A stretch of 6,035 nucleotides of DNA from Calditrichota bacterium (GCA_008501545.1 QQUM01000747.1:1-6035); one strand, 5' to 3'; positions 1 through 5,742 are shown, counted from the first letter of the stretch. Numbers and translations: made by a program. Notes: generated from the letters alone by a model not told the origin.

Positions 1-1
1 G

Positions 2-136
2 TATCTCATTGAAAATCAGGCTGGATGTCTTATCGAAAATACAGGGATTTTTTTACACACGCTGGCTGATCCATTGGAGCAACAGGTTCGCGATTGGCTG
101 GGAACATTTTTGGAAGAAATAAAAGGGGCTCTTTAA
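2..136 (+). CDS. C-terminal end of an unidentified protein (partial, runs off the left edge)
   Basis: An open frame enters from the left edge and ends at TAA 134-136, giving the last 44 residues. It begins YLIENQAGCLIENTG and ends with a charged, helix-like segment (DPLEQQVRDWLGTFLEEIKGAL without its first part). There is no transmembrane stretch and no motif I recognise. The stop lies only 3 nt from the stop of the convergent hydrolase gene, a tight tail-to-tail arrangement that supports both ends being real. The composition is normal for a soluble protein. The function cannot be assigned from this fragment. Confidence 0.6.
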   Translation, partial: YLIENQAGCLIENTGIFLHTLADPLEQQVRDWLGTFLEEIKGAL

Positions 137-139
137 CCG

Positions 140-910
140 CTACTCTATACTCTGCAAAAAACGCTGCACTTCATCCACGAGTACAGGCAGATTGTCATAA
201 TGAATCCAATGACCAGCTTCAGGTACTGTGATAATTTGCGCTTGTGGAAAATGCTGAAGAATCACCTCCGAATCCGAATCCGTAATGTAATCAGATCGTT
301 CACCGCGCAGAAAAAGTGTCGGTCCATCGTAAAAATCCGTATCGGCAGGGCGATAGGTGCGCAAAGCGAGAAGGTAGGCATACAAAGCAGGTAAATTAAT
401 CCGCCAATGAAATCCGTCATCCTGCACAAGATTGGTTAGAACAAACTGCCGTATGAGTGGATCGGCAATTGTCAGGGCAAGGCGGGAATCGACATCACTT
501 TTATTTTCACACTTATGCAATTCTACTTTTTTCATTGTATCGAGAATGCTGACGACATTCCCACGGTGTTCACGCGGCGCAACATCGATGACAATTAAAG
601 CGCGCACTGTTTCACGTGATCTGAATGCAGCTTCACATGCAATCAAACCACCCATCGAATGCCCCATTATAACACCGGGTGCAGCGTCAGTTTTCTGCTG
701 CAGTTCCAGGATGTCATCAACAAGGGCATTGATTTCGTGTACTTCAGTGTGTGGGGAGCGGCCGTGATTTCGCAAATCCGGGACGATAATTCGCTTTTTT
801 TCAGCTAAAATCTTGGCAGCACTGTGCCAGTTTCGTGCCGAGCCAAGTATCCCATGCAAAATGATAATAGCAGGTTCACCATCGCCGTATTGTTGTTGGA
901 AAAGGTTCAT
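140..910 (-). CDS. alpha/beta-fold hydrolase, YbfF-like esterase
   Basis: This is a 256-aa cytoplasmic serine hydrolase. Seen in the sequence: the oxyanion-hole segment HGILGSARNW (residues 19-28), the PDLRNHGRS strand-loop (44-52), the nucleophile elbow GHSMGG with Ser85 (83-88), the VIDVAP strand (107-112), and the catalytic His234 in AGHWIH. The acid may be Asp109 or Asp207 (GERSDYI). Length and motif order match the YbfF esterase family (E. coli YbfF is about 254 aa), which hydrolyses small acyl or thioesters in vitro; the natural substrate is unknown. The ATG at 908-910 is chosen because it starts the conserved fold a few residues in. The frame stays open upstream to about 1150, but there it overlaps the kinase gene antiphase and reads as non-protein. 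No clear Shine-Dalgarno site precedes this ATG, so translation may be coupled to the kinase gene ending 28 nt upstream. Family assignment is confident; a role in sugar-ester removal is only a guess from context. Confidence 0.88.
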   Translation of the reverse strand: MNLFQQQYGDGEPAIIILHGILGSARNWHSAAKILAEKKRIIVPDLRNHGRSPHTEVHEINALVDDILELQQKTDAAPGVIMGHSMGGLIACEAAFRSRETVRALIVIDVAPREHRGNVVSILDTMKKVELHKCENKSDVDSRLALTIADPLIRQFVLTNLVQDDGFHWRINLPALYAYLLALRTYRPADTDFYDGPTLFLRGERSDYITDSDSEVILQHFPQAQIITVPEAGHWIHYDNLPVLVDEVQRFLQSIE

Positions 911-938
911 TAGCTTAAGGCTTTGTTGAAAATAAAAG

Positions 939-2402
939 TTATCCGTGTAAATCAGAATAATAGGAAAGCAGCCATTCTGCATAAACTCGCAATCCCGCGA
1001 TATGGTCCACTTCAATTTTGCTGAATGTAACTTGCGGAACAATGTCCGGCTCGGGAGTCCAGAAATGATGAACGGCCATTGCAGCACCGGTCGCACTCGC
1101 CTCCTGCAAATCAGAAGTGTAAAGTTCATTAGGCTGTAAGAGCATCGCAAGTATTTTCACGAACCAGGGATTCTGCGCAAATTTGCCATCGATAAAGTAG
1201 CGCTGCACTTCGTTGTGATTGACATTTTCAAGACAATACGCAGTCAGCACGGCAAGGTCCAAACACAAGCGGGCATAGGCTTCCTCGGCTGACTCAAAAA
1301 CGCTTAAATCCCATTCGGAAGCGGTTATATTTGGGAAGGGACCGGTTCCAGCCATGTTATGTGCGGCAAGCATTCCGAGTGAAGGATTTGCGAAAAATTT
1401 TTGCAGGTATTCCGTAAGGGATTTTTCGGGCGTTACAGGCTGCGTACCGAAGTGCGAATCGATACGCTCGACTTGTAATTCGTGCTCACGCCCTGCAAAG
1501 AGACGGGATGCACGAACGATTTGTAGATGCGGTGTTAAATAATACCGTGTACCGCTAGCCAAATCTTTATCACTGAGTGAAAAGTCGGCAAATGGATTCA
1601 GCGCAATATTCCAGCTACCGGTTTCAAGAAGCACAAACTCATCTTCCGTGCTTTGCCAATAGGCGGAAAGTGCAGCAGCCGTATCGTGTACGCCGGCCCC
1701 CACTGTCAGCGATTTGGTAGTACGAAAAAGCTTGCGAAAATCCGGGTGCAATTGCGATAAATTTAATGGATTATTCAGTTTGGGCATTTTTTCGAGCCAG
1801 CCTAATCTGTTCAGCACATCAAAGCTGGGCGCCATCATATCGAAATCCCACAGGCAGGTATGTGTGCCATAACAACTTGCTTCGCTGACCTTTGCGCCGG
1901 TCAATCTGTAGATAAAATATTGCGGCAGGAAAAGAGAAAAACGGACGTTTTCTGCAATTTCCGGTTTCTCATGCCTGAGATAGAATAGTTGTTTTGCGAC
2001 GTTCAAAAAGCCGGAGAGTACGGGTGTTCCGAGACGTTTGCTTCCACCAGGTATTTCCATTATCCAGGCTTTAAATGCAGCATCGATTTCACCTGATGTT
2101 TTTGAAGTATAGGCAATGAGGGGAAATGCAAGCTCACCATTTTTATCTATGTGCGCAATCGTTGCACCGAAGGAACAAACATTAATAGCCCGGATGCAAA
2201 ACTCCCGATCATCTGCGATTATTTTAACCTGGCGGAGAAACCAATTAAATATCGATTCAAAATCGTCAAAAAACATGCCGTTTTCACCCGGCAGAAGTGG
2301 AATGTGGACACGGGTTCCAAGGACTATTTCCAAATTCTCATCAAAGAGAAATAACCGTGTGTTCGATTTACCGATATCCAGTATTAAAGAGACATCCCGC
2401 AT
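939..2402 (-). CDS. FGGY-family carbohydrate kinase (rhamnulokinase/fuculokinase-like)
   Basis: This 487-aa cytoplasmic kinase should phosphorylate a sugar, probably a ketose, with ATP. Seen: the N-terminal phosphate loop LDIGKSNTRLFLFD (8-21), the CSFGATIAHID strand-loop (76-86), GVHDTAAAL (237-245) with Asp240 as expected catalytic base, LETGSWN (259-265) in place of the usual GTW/GTS phosphate-2 loop, FIDGKFAQNPWF (403-414) as the adenosine region, and EASATGAA (434-441) near the C terminus. Family length is typical. The HDTA plus TGSW pattern resembles L-rhamnulokinase and L-fuculokinase (HDT...SSGTW) more than xylulokinase or glycerol kinase. The exact sugar cannot be read, and no isomerase or aldolase lies in the window. 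The ATG has a good AGGGAG site 6 nt upstream. The gene is divergent from the LacI-type regulator and symporter, which suggests one shared sugar regulon, and it probably forms an operon with the hydrolase downstream. Confidence 0.88.
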   Translation of the reverse strand: MRDVSLILDIGKSNTRLFLFDENLEIVLGTRVHIPLLPGENGMFFDDFESIFNWFLRQVKIIADDREFCIRAINVCSFGATIAHIDKNGELAFPLIAYTSKTSGEIDAAFKAWIMEIPGGSKRLGTPVLSGFLNVAKQLFYLRHEKPEIAENVRFSLFLPQYFIYRLTGAKVSEASCYGTHTCLWDFDMMAPSFDVLNRLGWLEKMPKLNNPLNLSQLHPDFRKLFRTTKSLTVGAGVHDTAAALSAYWQSTEDEFVLLETGSWNIALNPFADFSLSDKDLASGTRYYLTPHLQIVRASRLFAGREHELQVERIDSHFGTQPVTPEKSLTEYLQKFFANPSLGMLAAHNMAGTGPFPNITASEWDLSVFESAEEAYARLCLDLAVLTAYCLENVNHNEVQRYFIDGKFAQNPWFVKILAMLLQPNELYTSDLQEASATGAAMAVHHFWTPEPDIVPQVTFSKIEVDHIAGLRVYAEWLLSYYSDLHG

Positions 2403-2408
2403 GCCATG

Positions 2409-2414
2409 CTCCCT
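2409..2414 (-). promoter_or_regulatory. ribosome binding site of the kinase gene
   Basis: On the minus strand AGGGAG lies 6 nt upstream of the kinase ATG (2400-2402) and fixes that start. It directly abuts one copy of the octamer TGCAAACA (2414-2421). In the mRNA that octamer could pair with its complement about 40 nt upstream, placing a stem right next to this site. Confidence 0.65.
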
Positions 2415-2533
2415 GTTTGCATGAAAATTTTACTTGAATCTGCATTTCAACGCGCAGGTCTTGCAAACAATATGATCCAGCGAATATTTCCAAATAATTT
2501 GGCTGCAATTATAACGAAAAAAATCTGCAAACA
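2414..2533. repeat. three copies of the octamer TGCAAACA in the divergent control region
   Basis: TGCAAACA occurs at 2462-2469 and 2526-2533 on the plus strand, and as its complement TGTTTGCA at 2414-2421. The flanks differ, so the shared unit is 8 bp. The 2526-2533 copy overlaps the kinase -35 box; the 2414-2421 copy abuts the kinase ribosome site. The copies at 2414 and 2462 are inverted and could also pair in the kinase leader RNA (8 bp, loop of 40 nt). Protein-binding half-sites and an RNA stem are both possible. Confidence 0.45.
2490..2502. promoter_or_regulatory. palindrome over the predicted kinase start site, possible operator
   Basis: CCAAATAATTTGG is a perfect 6-bp inverted repeat around one central base. 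It lies just downstream of the TATAAT at 2508-2513 and covers the predicted start point near 2501, a classic repressor position. It lacks the central CG of usual LacI-family operators, so it may bind a different regulator or be chance in AT-rich DNA. Confidence 0.35.
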
Positions 2534-2536
2534 CAA
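2508..2536 (-). promoter_or_regulatory. sigma70-like promoter candidate for the kinase-hydrolase operon
   Basis: Read on the minus strand: TTGTGT (2536-2531), a 17-nt spacer, then a perfect TATAAT (2513-2508). Transcription would start near 2501 and leave a leader of about 98 nt before the kinase ATG. The -35 box is only half matched (TTG), which fits a promoter that is activated or weakly basal. It sits back to back with the lacI-type promoter, the two -35 boxes being 16 bp apart. Confidence 0.55.
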
Positions 2537-2552
2537 GTACAGCATAAAACTA

Positions 2553-2581
2553 TTGCAAGTATTCAAAAAATTTGCTATTCT
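2553..2581 (+). promoter_or_regulatory. sigma70-like promoter candidate for the lacI-type gene and transporter operon
   Basis: TTGCAA (2553-2558), a 17-nt spacer, and TATTCT (2576-2581), with an extended -10 TGC directly upstream of the -10 box (2573-2575). The expected start point is about 2588, which falls inside the 12-bp palindrome at 2586-2597. This would leave a leader of roughly 43 nt before the regulator ATG. Confidence 0.6.
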
Positions 2582-2585
2582 GAGG

Positions 2586-2597
2586 GCAATCGATTGC
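2586..2597. promoter_or_regulatory. probable LacI-family operator, perfect palindrome GCAATCGATTGC
   Basis: This is a perfect 12-bp palindrome centred on CG, the usual form of a LacI/GalR-family operator. It begins 4 bp after the -10 box of the regulator's own promoter and ends 33 bp before its ATG, so a bound repressor would block initiation. That implies autoregulation and probably control of the downstream symporter. That the LacI-type protein encoded at 2631 is the binder is inferred from position and symmetry. Confidence 0.6.
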
Positions 2598-2630
2598 GCC
2601 AATCTAATCTTAACAAGATAACCACAAAAT

Positions 2631-3668
2631 ATGGCAACCACCCTACGCGATATTGCCCGCAAAGCAGGTGTTCATCCATCGACTGTATCCCGAATCTTGC
2701 ACAACAATCAAACTGTCAAGATTTCTGATGCAACGCGTAAACGCATACTCGCCATAGCCAAAGAACTTGATTATCAACCAAATGAGCTCGCACGCGCCTT
2801 CCGCCTGAGAAAAACCCAAACGATCGGCCTCATCATTCCGGACATCTCAAATTCCTTTTTTTCCGGAATTTCCCGCAGTATTGAAATGAGCAGTTACAAT
2901 GCCGGCTACAATCTCGTCGTTTGCAATACGAATGAAAATATTGAGAAAGAATTAAAATACGTCCGCAATCTTGTAAACCGTGGTGTGGATGGTCTCATCA
3001 TCGCAACCTGCCAAAACAATGAAAAACATCTTCTCGATTTGCGAGAAAAGAAAATTCCTTTTGTGCTCATCGATCGTTATTTTTCCAACTTCAAAGCCAA
3101 TGCCGTCTTCAGTGACAATAAATCCTCAGCCTTCGACGCCGTAAAAACACTTCACAAACTGAAACATGAACGCATCGCTTTTCTTCGTGGTCGCCCTGAA
3201 ATCTCAACAATTCAACTGCGATTACAAGGCTATCTCGAAGGTCTTGCAGCTTGTGGAATCGCCCAGGATCCTGAACTCATCGCTGGTAAAAGTTTTACGG
3301 CGGAAGACGGCTACGAGGCGACAAAAATGCTGCTCTCCCTTGCTTCCCCCCCAACCGCGTTGCTCACATCTGGAAACCGCATCATCATCGGCGCACTGAA
3401 GGCTATAAAGGAATTCAATATAAAACTGCCAGACGAACTGTCGATTATCGCTTATACCGATGATTTATTTACGCCTTTCCTGGCCTGTCCGCTGACGACA
3501 ATTTCTCACCCACTCTCAGAGATGGGACAAAAAGCGGTCGATCTCCTTTTACACGAGATCAACAACACAAATGATAACGCTACCACACAGATAGAAGTAA
3601 AAACAATTTTTTCTATGAGGGAATCCATCTGCGAATTAACCACTTGCCGTAAAACCGAAAACGTTTGA
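2631..3668 (+). CDS. LacI/GalR-family transcriptional repressor
   Basis: This 345-aa DNA-binding regulator probably senses a sugar or sugar phosphate. Seen: the N-terminal helix-turn-helix TLRDIARKAGVHPSTVSRIL (4-23), the linker DYQPNELARAFRLRKT (47-62), and then the periplasmic-binding-protein-like sensor domain starting IGLIIPDISNSFFSGI (65-80), with GVDGLIIA (118-125) and the late ELSIIAYTDD (269-278) typical of the family. Length is normal. The hinge position that is normally Leu (the residue inserted in the minor groove, as in ARSL) is Phe57 here. The ATG at 2631 aligns with the usual family start; there is no strong Shine-Dalgarno site, only weak purines (AAGATA) about 10 nt upstream. 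It is divergent from the kinase and 53 nt upstream of the symporter, which makes it the likely local regulator. A matching palindrome lies in its own promoter. The ligand cannot be deduced. Confidence 0.92.
   Translation: MATTLRDIARKAGVHPSTVSRILHNNQTVKISDATRKRILAIAKELDYQPNELARAFRLRKTQTIGLIIPDISNSFFSGISRSIEMSSYNAGYNLVVCNTNENIEKELKYVRNLVNRGVDGLIIATCQNNEKHLLDLREKKIPFVLIDRYFSNFKANAVFSDNKSSAFDAVKTLHKLKHERIAFLRGRPEISTIQLRLQGYLEGLAACGIAQDPELIAGKSFTAEDGYEATKMLLSLASPPTALLTSGNRIIIGALKAIKEFNIKLPDELSIIAYTDDLFTPFLACPLTTISHPLSEMGQKAVDLLLHEINNTNDNATTQIEVKTIFSMRESICELTTCRKTENV
3659..3666. promoter_or_regulatory. AAACGTTT palindrome upstream of the symporter, weak operator candidate
   Basis: AAACGTTT is an 8-bp palindrome with a central CG, the same core seen in PurR-type operators. 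It overlaps the last codons of the regulator gene and ends 55 bp before the symporter start. TTGAAA follows at 3665-3670, but no convincing -10 box is seen at the right distance, so an internal promoter is unproven. An 8-bp palindrome may be chance. Confidence 0.25.
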
Positions 3669-3706
3669 AATAACACACCGGTCAATAAAGCCAAATTCAT
3701 TTTGAG

Positions 3707-3712
3707 AGGAGG
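3707..3712 (+). promoter_or_regulatory. strong ribosome binding site that fixes the symporter GTG start
   Basis: A perfect AGGAGG lies 9 nt upstream of GTG 3722-3724. The ATG at 3729-3731 is out of frame, and the first in-frame ATG falls inside the first membrane helix (residue 14). The GTG start is therefore well supported. Confidence 0.85.
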
Positions 3713-3721
3713 AAAACAACT

Positions 3722-5248
3722 GTGCTTCATGGAATAGACTATTTTATTGTCGTCGCATACATGGCGGGGATGCTGGGGCTGGGTTTTTATTTTAAAAAAT
3801 TTGTCAGTAGTTCAACCGATTATTTTCTCGGGGGCCGCAGCATGCCATTCTGGGCCATCGCGATGTCTGTCGTCGTCTCCGATATTGGCGCCCTGGATTT
3901 TGTCGGGGTTTCCGGACAGGCTTACCGATTTGGTATCTCCCCTGCCAATTTCGACTGGATCGGTTCTGTACCAGCGATGCTTCTGGCCGCCTTCATTTTC
4001 GTACCTTATTTTTGGAAAGCCGGAATTTTTACAATTCCCGAATACCTTGGACGCCGTTACAACAGCAAGGTGCGCACACTCGCTTCACTAACCTGGATTA
4101 TTTTCTTTGCTTTCAATCTCGGCGTACTTTTCTGGGCCAGCGCAGTTTTTCTCGAAGCGATTATGGGTTGGCCGGTTTGGTTATCCATCCTGCTCACTGC
4201 TGGCGTCGTTGGAATATACACATTCTTTGGCGGCATCACCGCCGTCGTGATGACAGATGTCGTGCAGATGATCATCATGTTTGTCGGTGGTTTCACACTG
4301 GTTTTTCTGGCGTTTTATCACGTTGGTGGCTGGGATGCCATGGTGCAAAAAATAACGGCCATGGGACCTGAGTATAAAAATCATTTCGAACTCATTCAAC
4401 CGACTGATACGCCAACGCCTTTTCCCTGGACCGGGATTCTCTTCGGTCTCACTTTTGTTATGGCCAATGCTTACATGATTGGTAACCAGACCGTGGTGCA
4501 GCGTTGTTTGACGGCGAAAAACGAGTGGCATGCAAAGATGAGTATGGTTATGGCCGCATTTCTTAAAATGTTTATACCGGTACTGGTCCTCTTTCCGGGA
4601 CTCGTTGCAATCGTGATGCTTCCAGATCTTGACGACGGAGATAAAGCACTGCCGCTTATGATTAAGGAATTCCTGCCCCCCGGCCTCATCGGATTGATGT
4701 TCTCAGCATTTTTCGCCGGTTTGATGTCCAGTCTTGATTCGATGCTCAACTCCACTGCCACTTTGTGGACAAAGGATATTTATCAACCTTACATCAAAAA
4801 AGATGGGACAGATCACCATTACCTCATGGTTGGTAAAATCGTGACAGCAATTATTCTACTCTTCGGTATTGCCACTGCGCCGGTCAGCAGCAGTTTTCCA
4901 GGAATCTACGTCGCAATCCAAACCTTTTTATCATTTTTCCAGGGCCCGATATTCGCACTCCTTTTTCTCGGTATTTTTTGGAAACGCGCCACACAATGGG
5001 GTGGTTTAGCCGGATTGGTCATCGGGATTTTCTCTTCTGCTATCCTGCATATTTTCAGCGATCAATTCTTCACAATTCAGGATCCATTTCTCTATGTTTC
5101 CTGGTGGTCCTTTGTTGTCGGCCTCGTCGTGACAATTGTTGTAAGTTTGCTAACGACGCCATATAAAGATGACAAACTAATGGGGCTTGTTTACAGGCTG
5201 GCCGAAAGAACGAAAAAGGCAGAACTGCAAGGAGGAACAAATGCTTAA
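3722..5248 (+). CDS. Na+/solute symporter, SSS (SGLT/vSGLT-like) family, probable sugar transporter
   Basis: This 508-aa inner-membrane symporter is expected to import a sugar with Na+ through a LeuT-type fold. Seen: many hydrophobic helices from residue 6 to about 477, the family segments DYFLGGRSMPFWAIA (33-47), IPEYLGRRYNSKVRTL (105-120), YTFFGGITAVVMTDVVQ (166-182), the NQTVVQRCLTAKN region (255-267), FFAGLMSSLDSMLNSTATLW (330-349) and FLGIFWKR (415-422). From memory of vSGLT, the Na2-site serines match Ser336-Ser337, the exit-path Asp matches Asp179, and sugar contacts Asn, Lys and Gln match Asn255, Lys282 and Gln400. Two other sugar contacts, Gln and Glu in vSGLT, align to Asp59 and Asp78, so the sugar probably differs from galactose. 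The protein ends soon after the helix at about 462-477 with a basic tail. It thus appears to lack the last helix of vSGLT (543 aa). Starts with GTG after AGGAGG. It overlaps the next gene by 8 nt. Confidence 0.93.
   Translation: MLHGIDYFIVVAYMAGMLGLGFYFKKFVSSSTDYFLGGRSMPFWAIAMSVVVSDIGALDFVGVSGQAYRFGISPANFDWIGSVPAMLLAAFIFVPYFWKAGIFTIPEYLGRRYNSKVRTLASLTWIIFFAFNLGVLFWASAVFLEAIMGWPVWLSILLTAGVVGIYTFFGGITAVVMTDVVQMIIMFVGGFTLVFLAFYHVGGWDAMVQKITAMGPEYKNHFELIQPTDTPTPFPWTGILFGLTFVMANAYMIGNQTVVQRCLTAKNEWHAKMSMVMAAFLKMFIPVLVLFPGLVAIVMLPDLDDGDKALPLMIKEFLPPGLIGLMFSAFFAGLMSSLDSMLNSTATLWTKDIYQPYIKKDGTDHHYLMVGKIVTAIILLFGIATAPVSSSFPGIYVAIQTFLSFFQGPIFALLFLGIFWKRATQWGGLAGLVIGIFSSAILHIFSDQFFTIQDPFLYVSWWSFVVGLVVTIVVSLLTTPYKDDKLMGLVYRLAERTKKAELQGGTNA
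5229..5235 (+). promoter_or_regulatory. ribosome binding site inside the symporter gene for the first small protein
   Basis: AAGGAGG lies within the last symporter codons, 5 nt before ATG 5241-5243. It decides the start of the small protein against longer in-frame extensions (open back to 5187) that lack such a site. It also supports coupled expression with the symporter. Confidence 0.8.
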
Positions 5249-5450
5249 TTTCAACTGGTTGGCAGGCATTCCGATTGGCGTGGCAAAAAGTATTTTTCTC
5301 ATACTTTTCGCACTAATAGGCGTCCTTGTTTTGTTTGTCCCGAAGGATTACATGTACGAAGGTTTGAAAGAAATTAAATGGTACCACAACATAAAAATCT
5401 GGGCACTTGGCGATCTGATTTTTATCAGTTTGGTTTATTATATTTTTTAA
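5241..5450 (+). CDS. small two-helix membrane protein, probable symporter partner
   Basis: The product is 69 aa, with a strong AAGGAGG upstream and an 8-nt overlap with the symporter stop. Two hydrophobic segments are visible: about 16-33 (KSIFLILFALIGVLVLFV) and about 52-68, ending LVYYIF at the C terminus. Between them is a charged stretch, PKDYMYEGLKEIKWYHNIK. I do not recognise a named family. Small membrane proteins next to SSS transporters are known elsewhere (YjcH with ActP, YhdT with PanF, DUF4212 proteins), but I see no clear match to these. Context suggests a subunit or stabiliser of the symporter. The second helix, preceded by KWY and finishing right at the stop, looks like the terminal helix found at the end of longer SGLT-type transporters, which the symporter here seems to lack. 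That link is inference. The gene itself is well supported by its ribosome site and tight spacing. Confidence 0.82.
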   Translation: MLNFNWLAGIPIGVAKSIFLILFALIGVLVLFVPKDYMYEGLKEIKWYHNIKIWALGDLIFISLVYYIF

Positions 5451-5465
5451 GCAGGGAATGAAACG

Positions 5466-5684
5466 ATGGAAGAACATGCAGAAAAAATAAAAAATGCACA
5501 AATTAACAATGTCTTGGGATTGTTTGTCTTATTTTTTGGCATTGTTGTATTAATTGCTGTGGTATTCACAGACACAACAATCGGAAAACAGACAAACACC
5601 GTTGCCGGTCTCATTCTTTCCGGGATTGGTGTCGGTATGTTTCTGAAGGCGAGAAAAGTATTACGCAAGGACGGATCGACTTAA
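5466..5684 (+). CDS. second small two-helix membrane protein in the symporter operon
   Basis: The product is 72 aa and follows the previous stop by 15 nt. Its ribosome site AGGGA (5453-5457) sits 8 nt before ATG 5466. Seen: a charged N terminus (MEEHAEKIKNAQ), a first helix at about 16-34 (VLGLFVLFFGIVVLIAVVF), a short polar loop TDTTIGKQTN (35-44), a second helix at about 46-60 rich in Gly, and a basic tail KARKVLRKDGST. By the positive-inside rule the C terminus is cytoplasmic and so is the N terminus. I do not recognise the family and find no catalytic motif. Its place as last gene of the regulator-symporter-small-protein run suggests an accessory role in transport or membrane assembly. 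An earlier ATG at 5458 is in another frame and soon fails as a protein. Codon composition resembles its neighbours. Confidence 0.75.
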   Translation: MEEHAEKIKNAQINNVLGLFVLFFGIVVLIAVVFTDTTIGKQTNTVAGLILSGIGVGMFLKARKVLRKDGST

Positions 5685-5704
5685 TCCAGTCGAATTGCCA
5701 AATC

Positions 5705-5742
5705 ATCCAGCCAGAATCGTTTCATTCCGGTTCCGGCTGGAT
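5705..5742. repeat. 8-bp perfect inverted repeat between convergent genes, possible transcript end structure
   Basis: ATCCAGCC (5705-5712) and GGCTGGAT (5735-5742) are perfect complements around a 22-nt loop, and the loop itself can form a 4-bp GAAT/ATTC pair. It lies in the spacer between the symporter operon and the convergent minus-strand gene, where a two-way terminator would be expected. There is no T-run after the stem on either strand, so it does not qualify as a standard intrinsic terminator. Confidence 0.4.

Noticed and set aside
432..767. 111-codon plus-strand open frame
   Set aside because: It is antisense to the hydrolase, rich in Ser/Arg/Cys with no domain pattern, and is a shadow of the real gene.
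911..1150. Upstream extension of the hydrolase reading frame by 80 codons
   Set aside because: It overlaps the kinase gene in another frame, has no YbfF-like content, and the hydrolase fold begins properly at the ATG 910-908.
2505..2531. TTGCAG (2525-2530, minus strand) as the -35 box of the kinase promoter
   Set aside because: It is only 11 nt from TATAAT; the TTGTGT at 2531-2536 gives the expected 17-nt spacing.
2406..2662. Overlapping 71-codon open frames on both strands in the divergent control region
   Set aside because: Neither has a good ribosome site or a protein-like pattern, and both run across promoter and operator candidates.
3506..3730. 74-codon minus-strand open frame at the regulator-symporter junction
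   Set aside because: It is antisense to the end of the regulator gene and crosses the symporter ribosome site; no motif is seen.
4012..4531. Several 79-119 codon open frames on both strands inside the symporter gene
   Set aside because: The symporter frame is conserved throughout this stretch; these frames give His/Arg/Trp-rich shadow products.
5187..5240. Longer N terminus for the 69-aa membrane protein
   Set aside because: The AAGGAGG site at 5229-5235 is placed exactly for ATG 5241, and the extension only rereads symporter codons in another frame.
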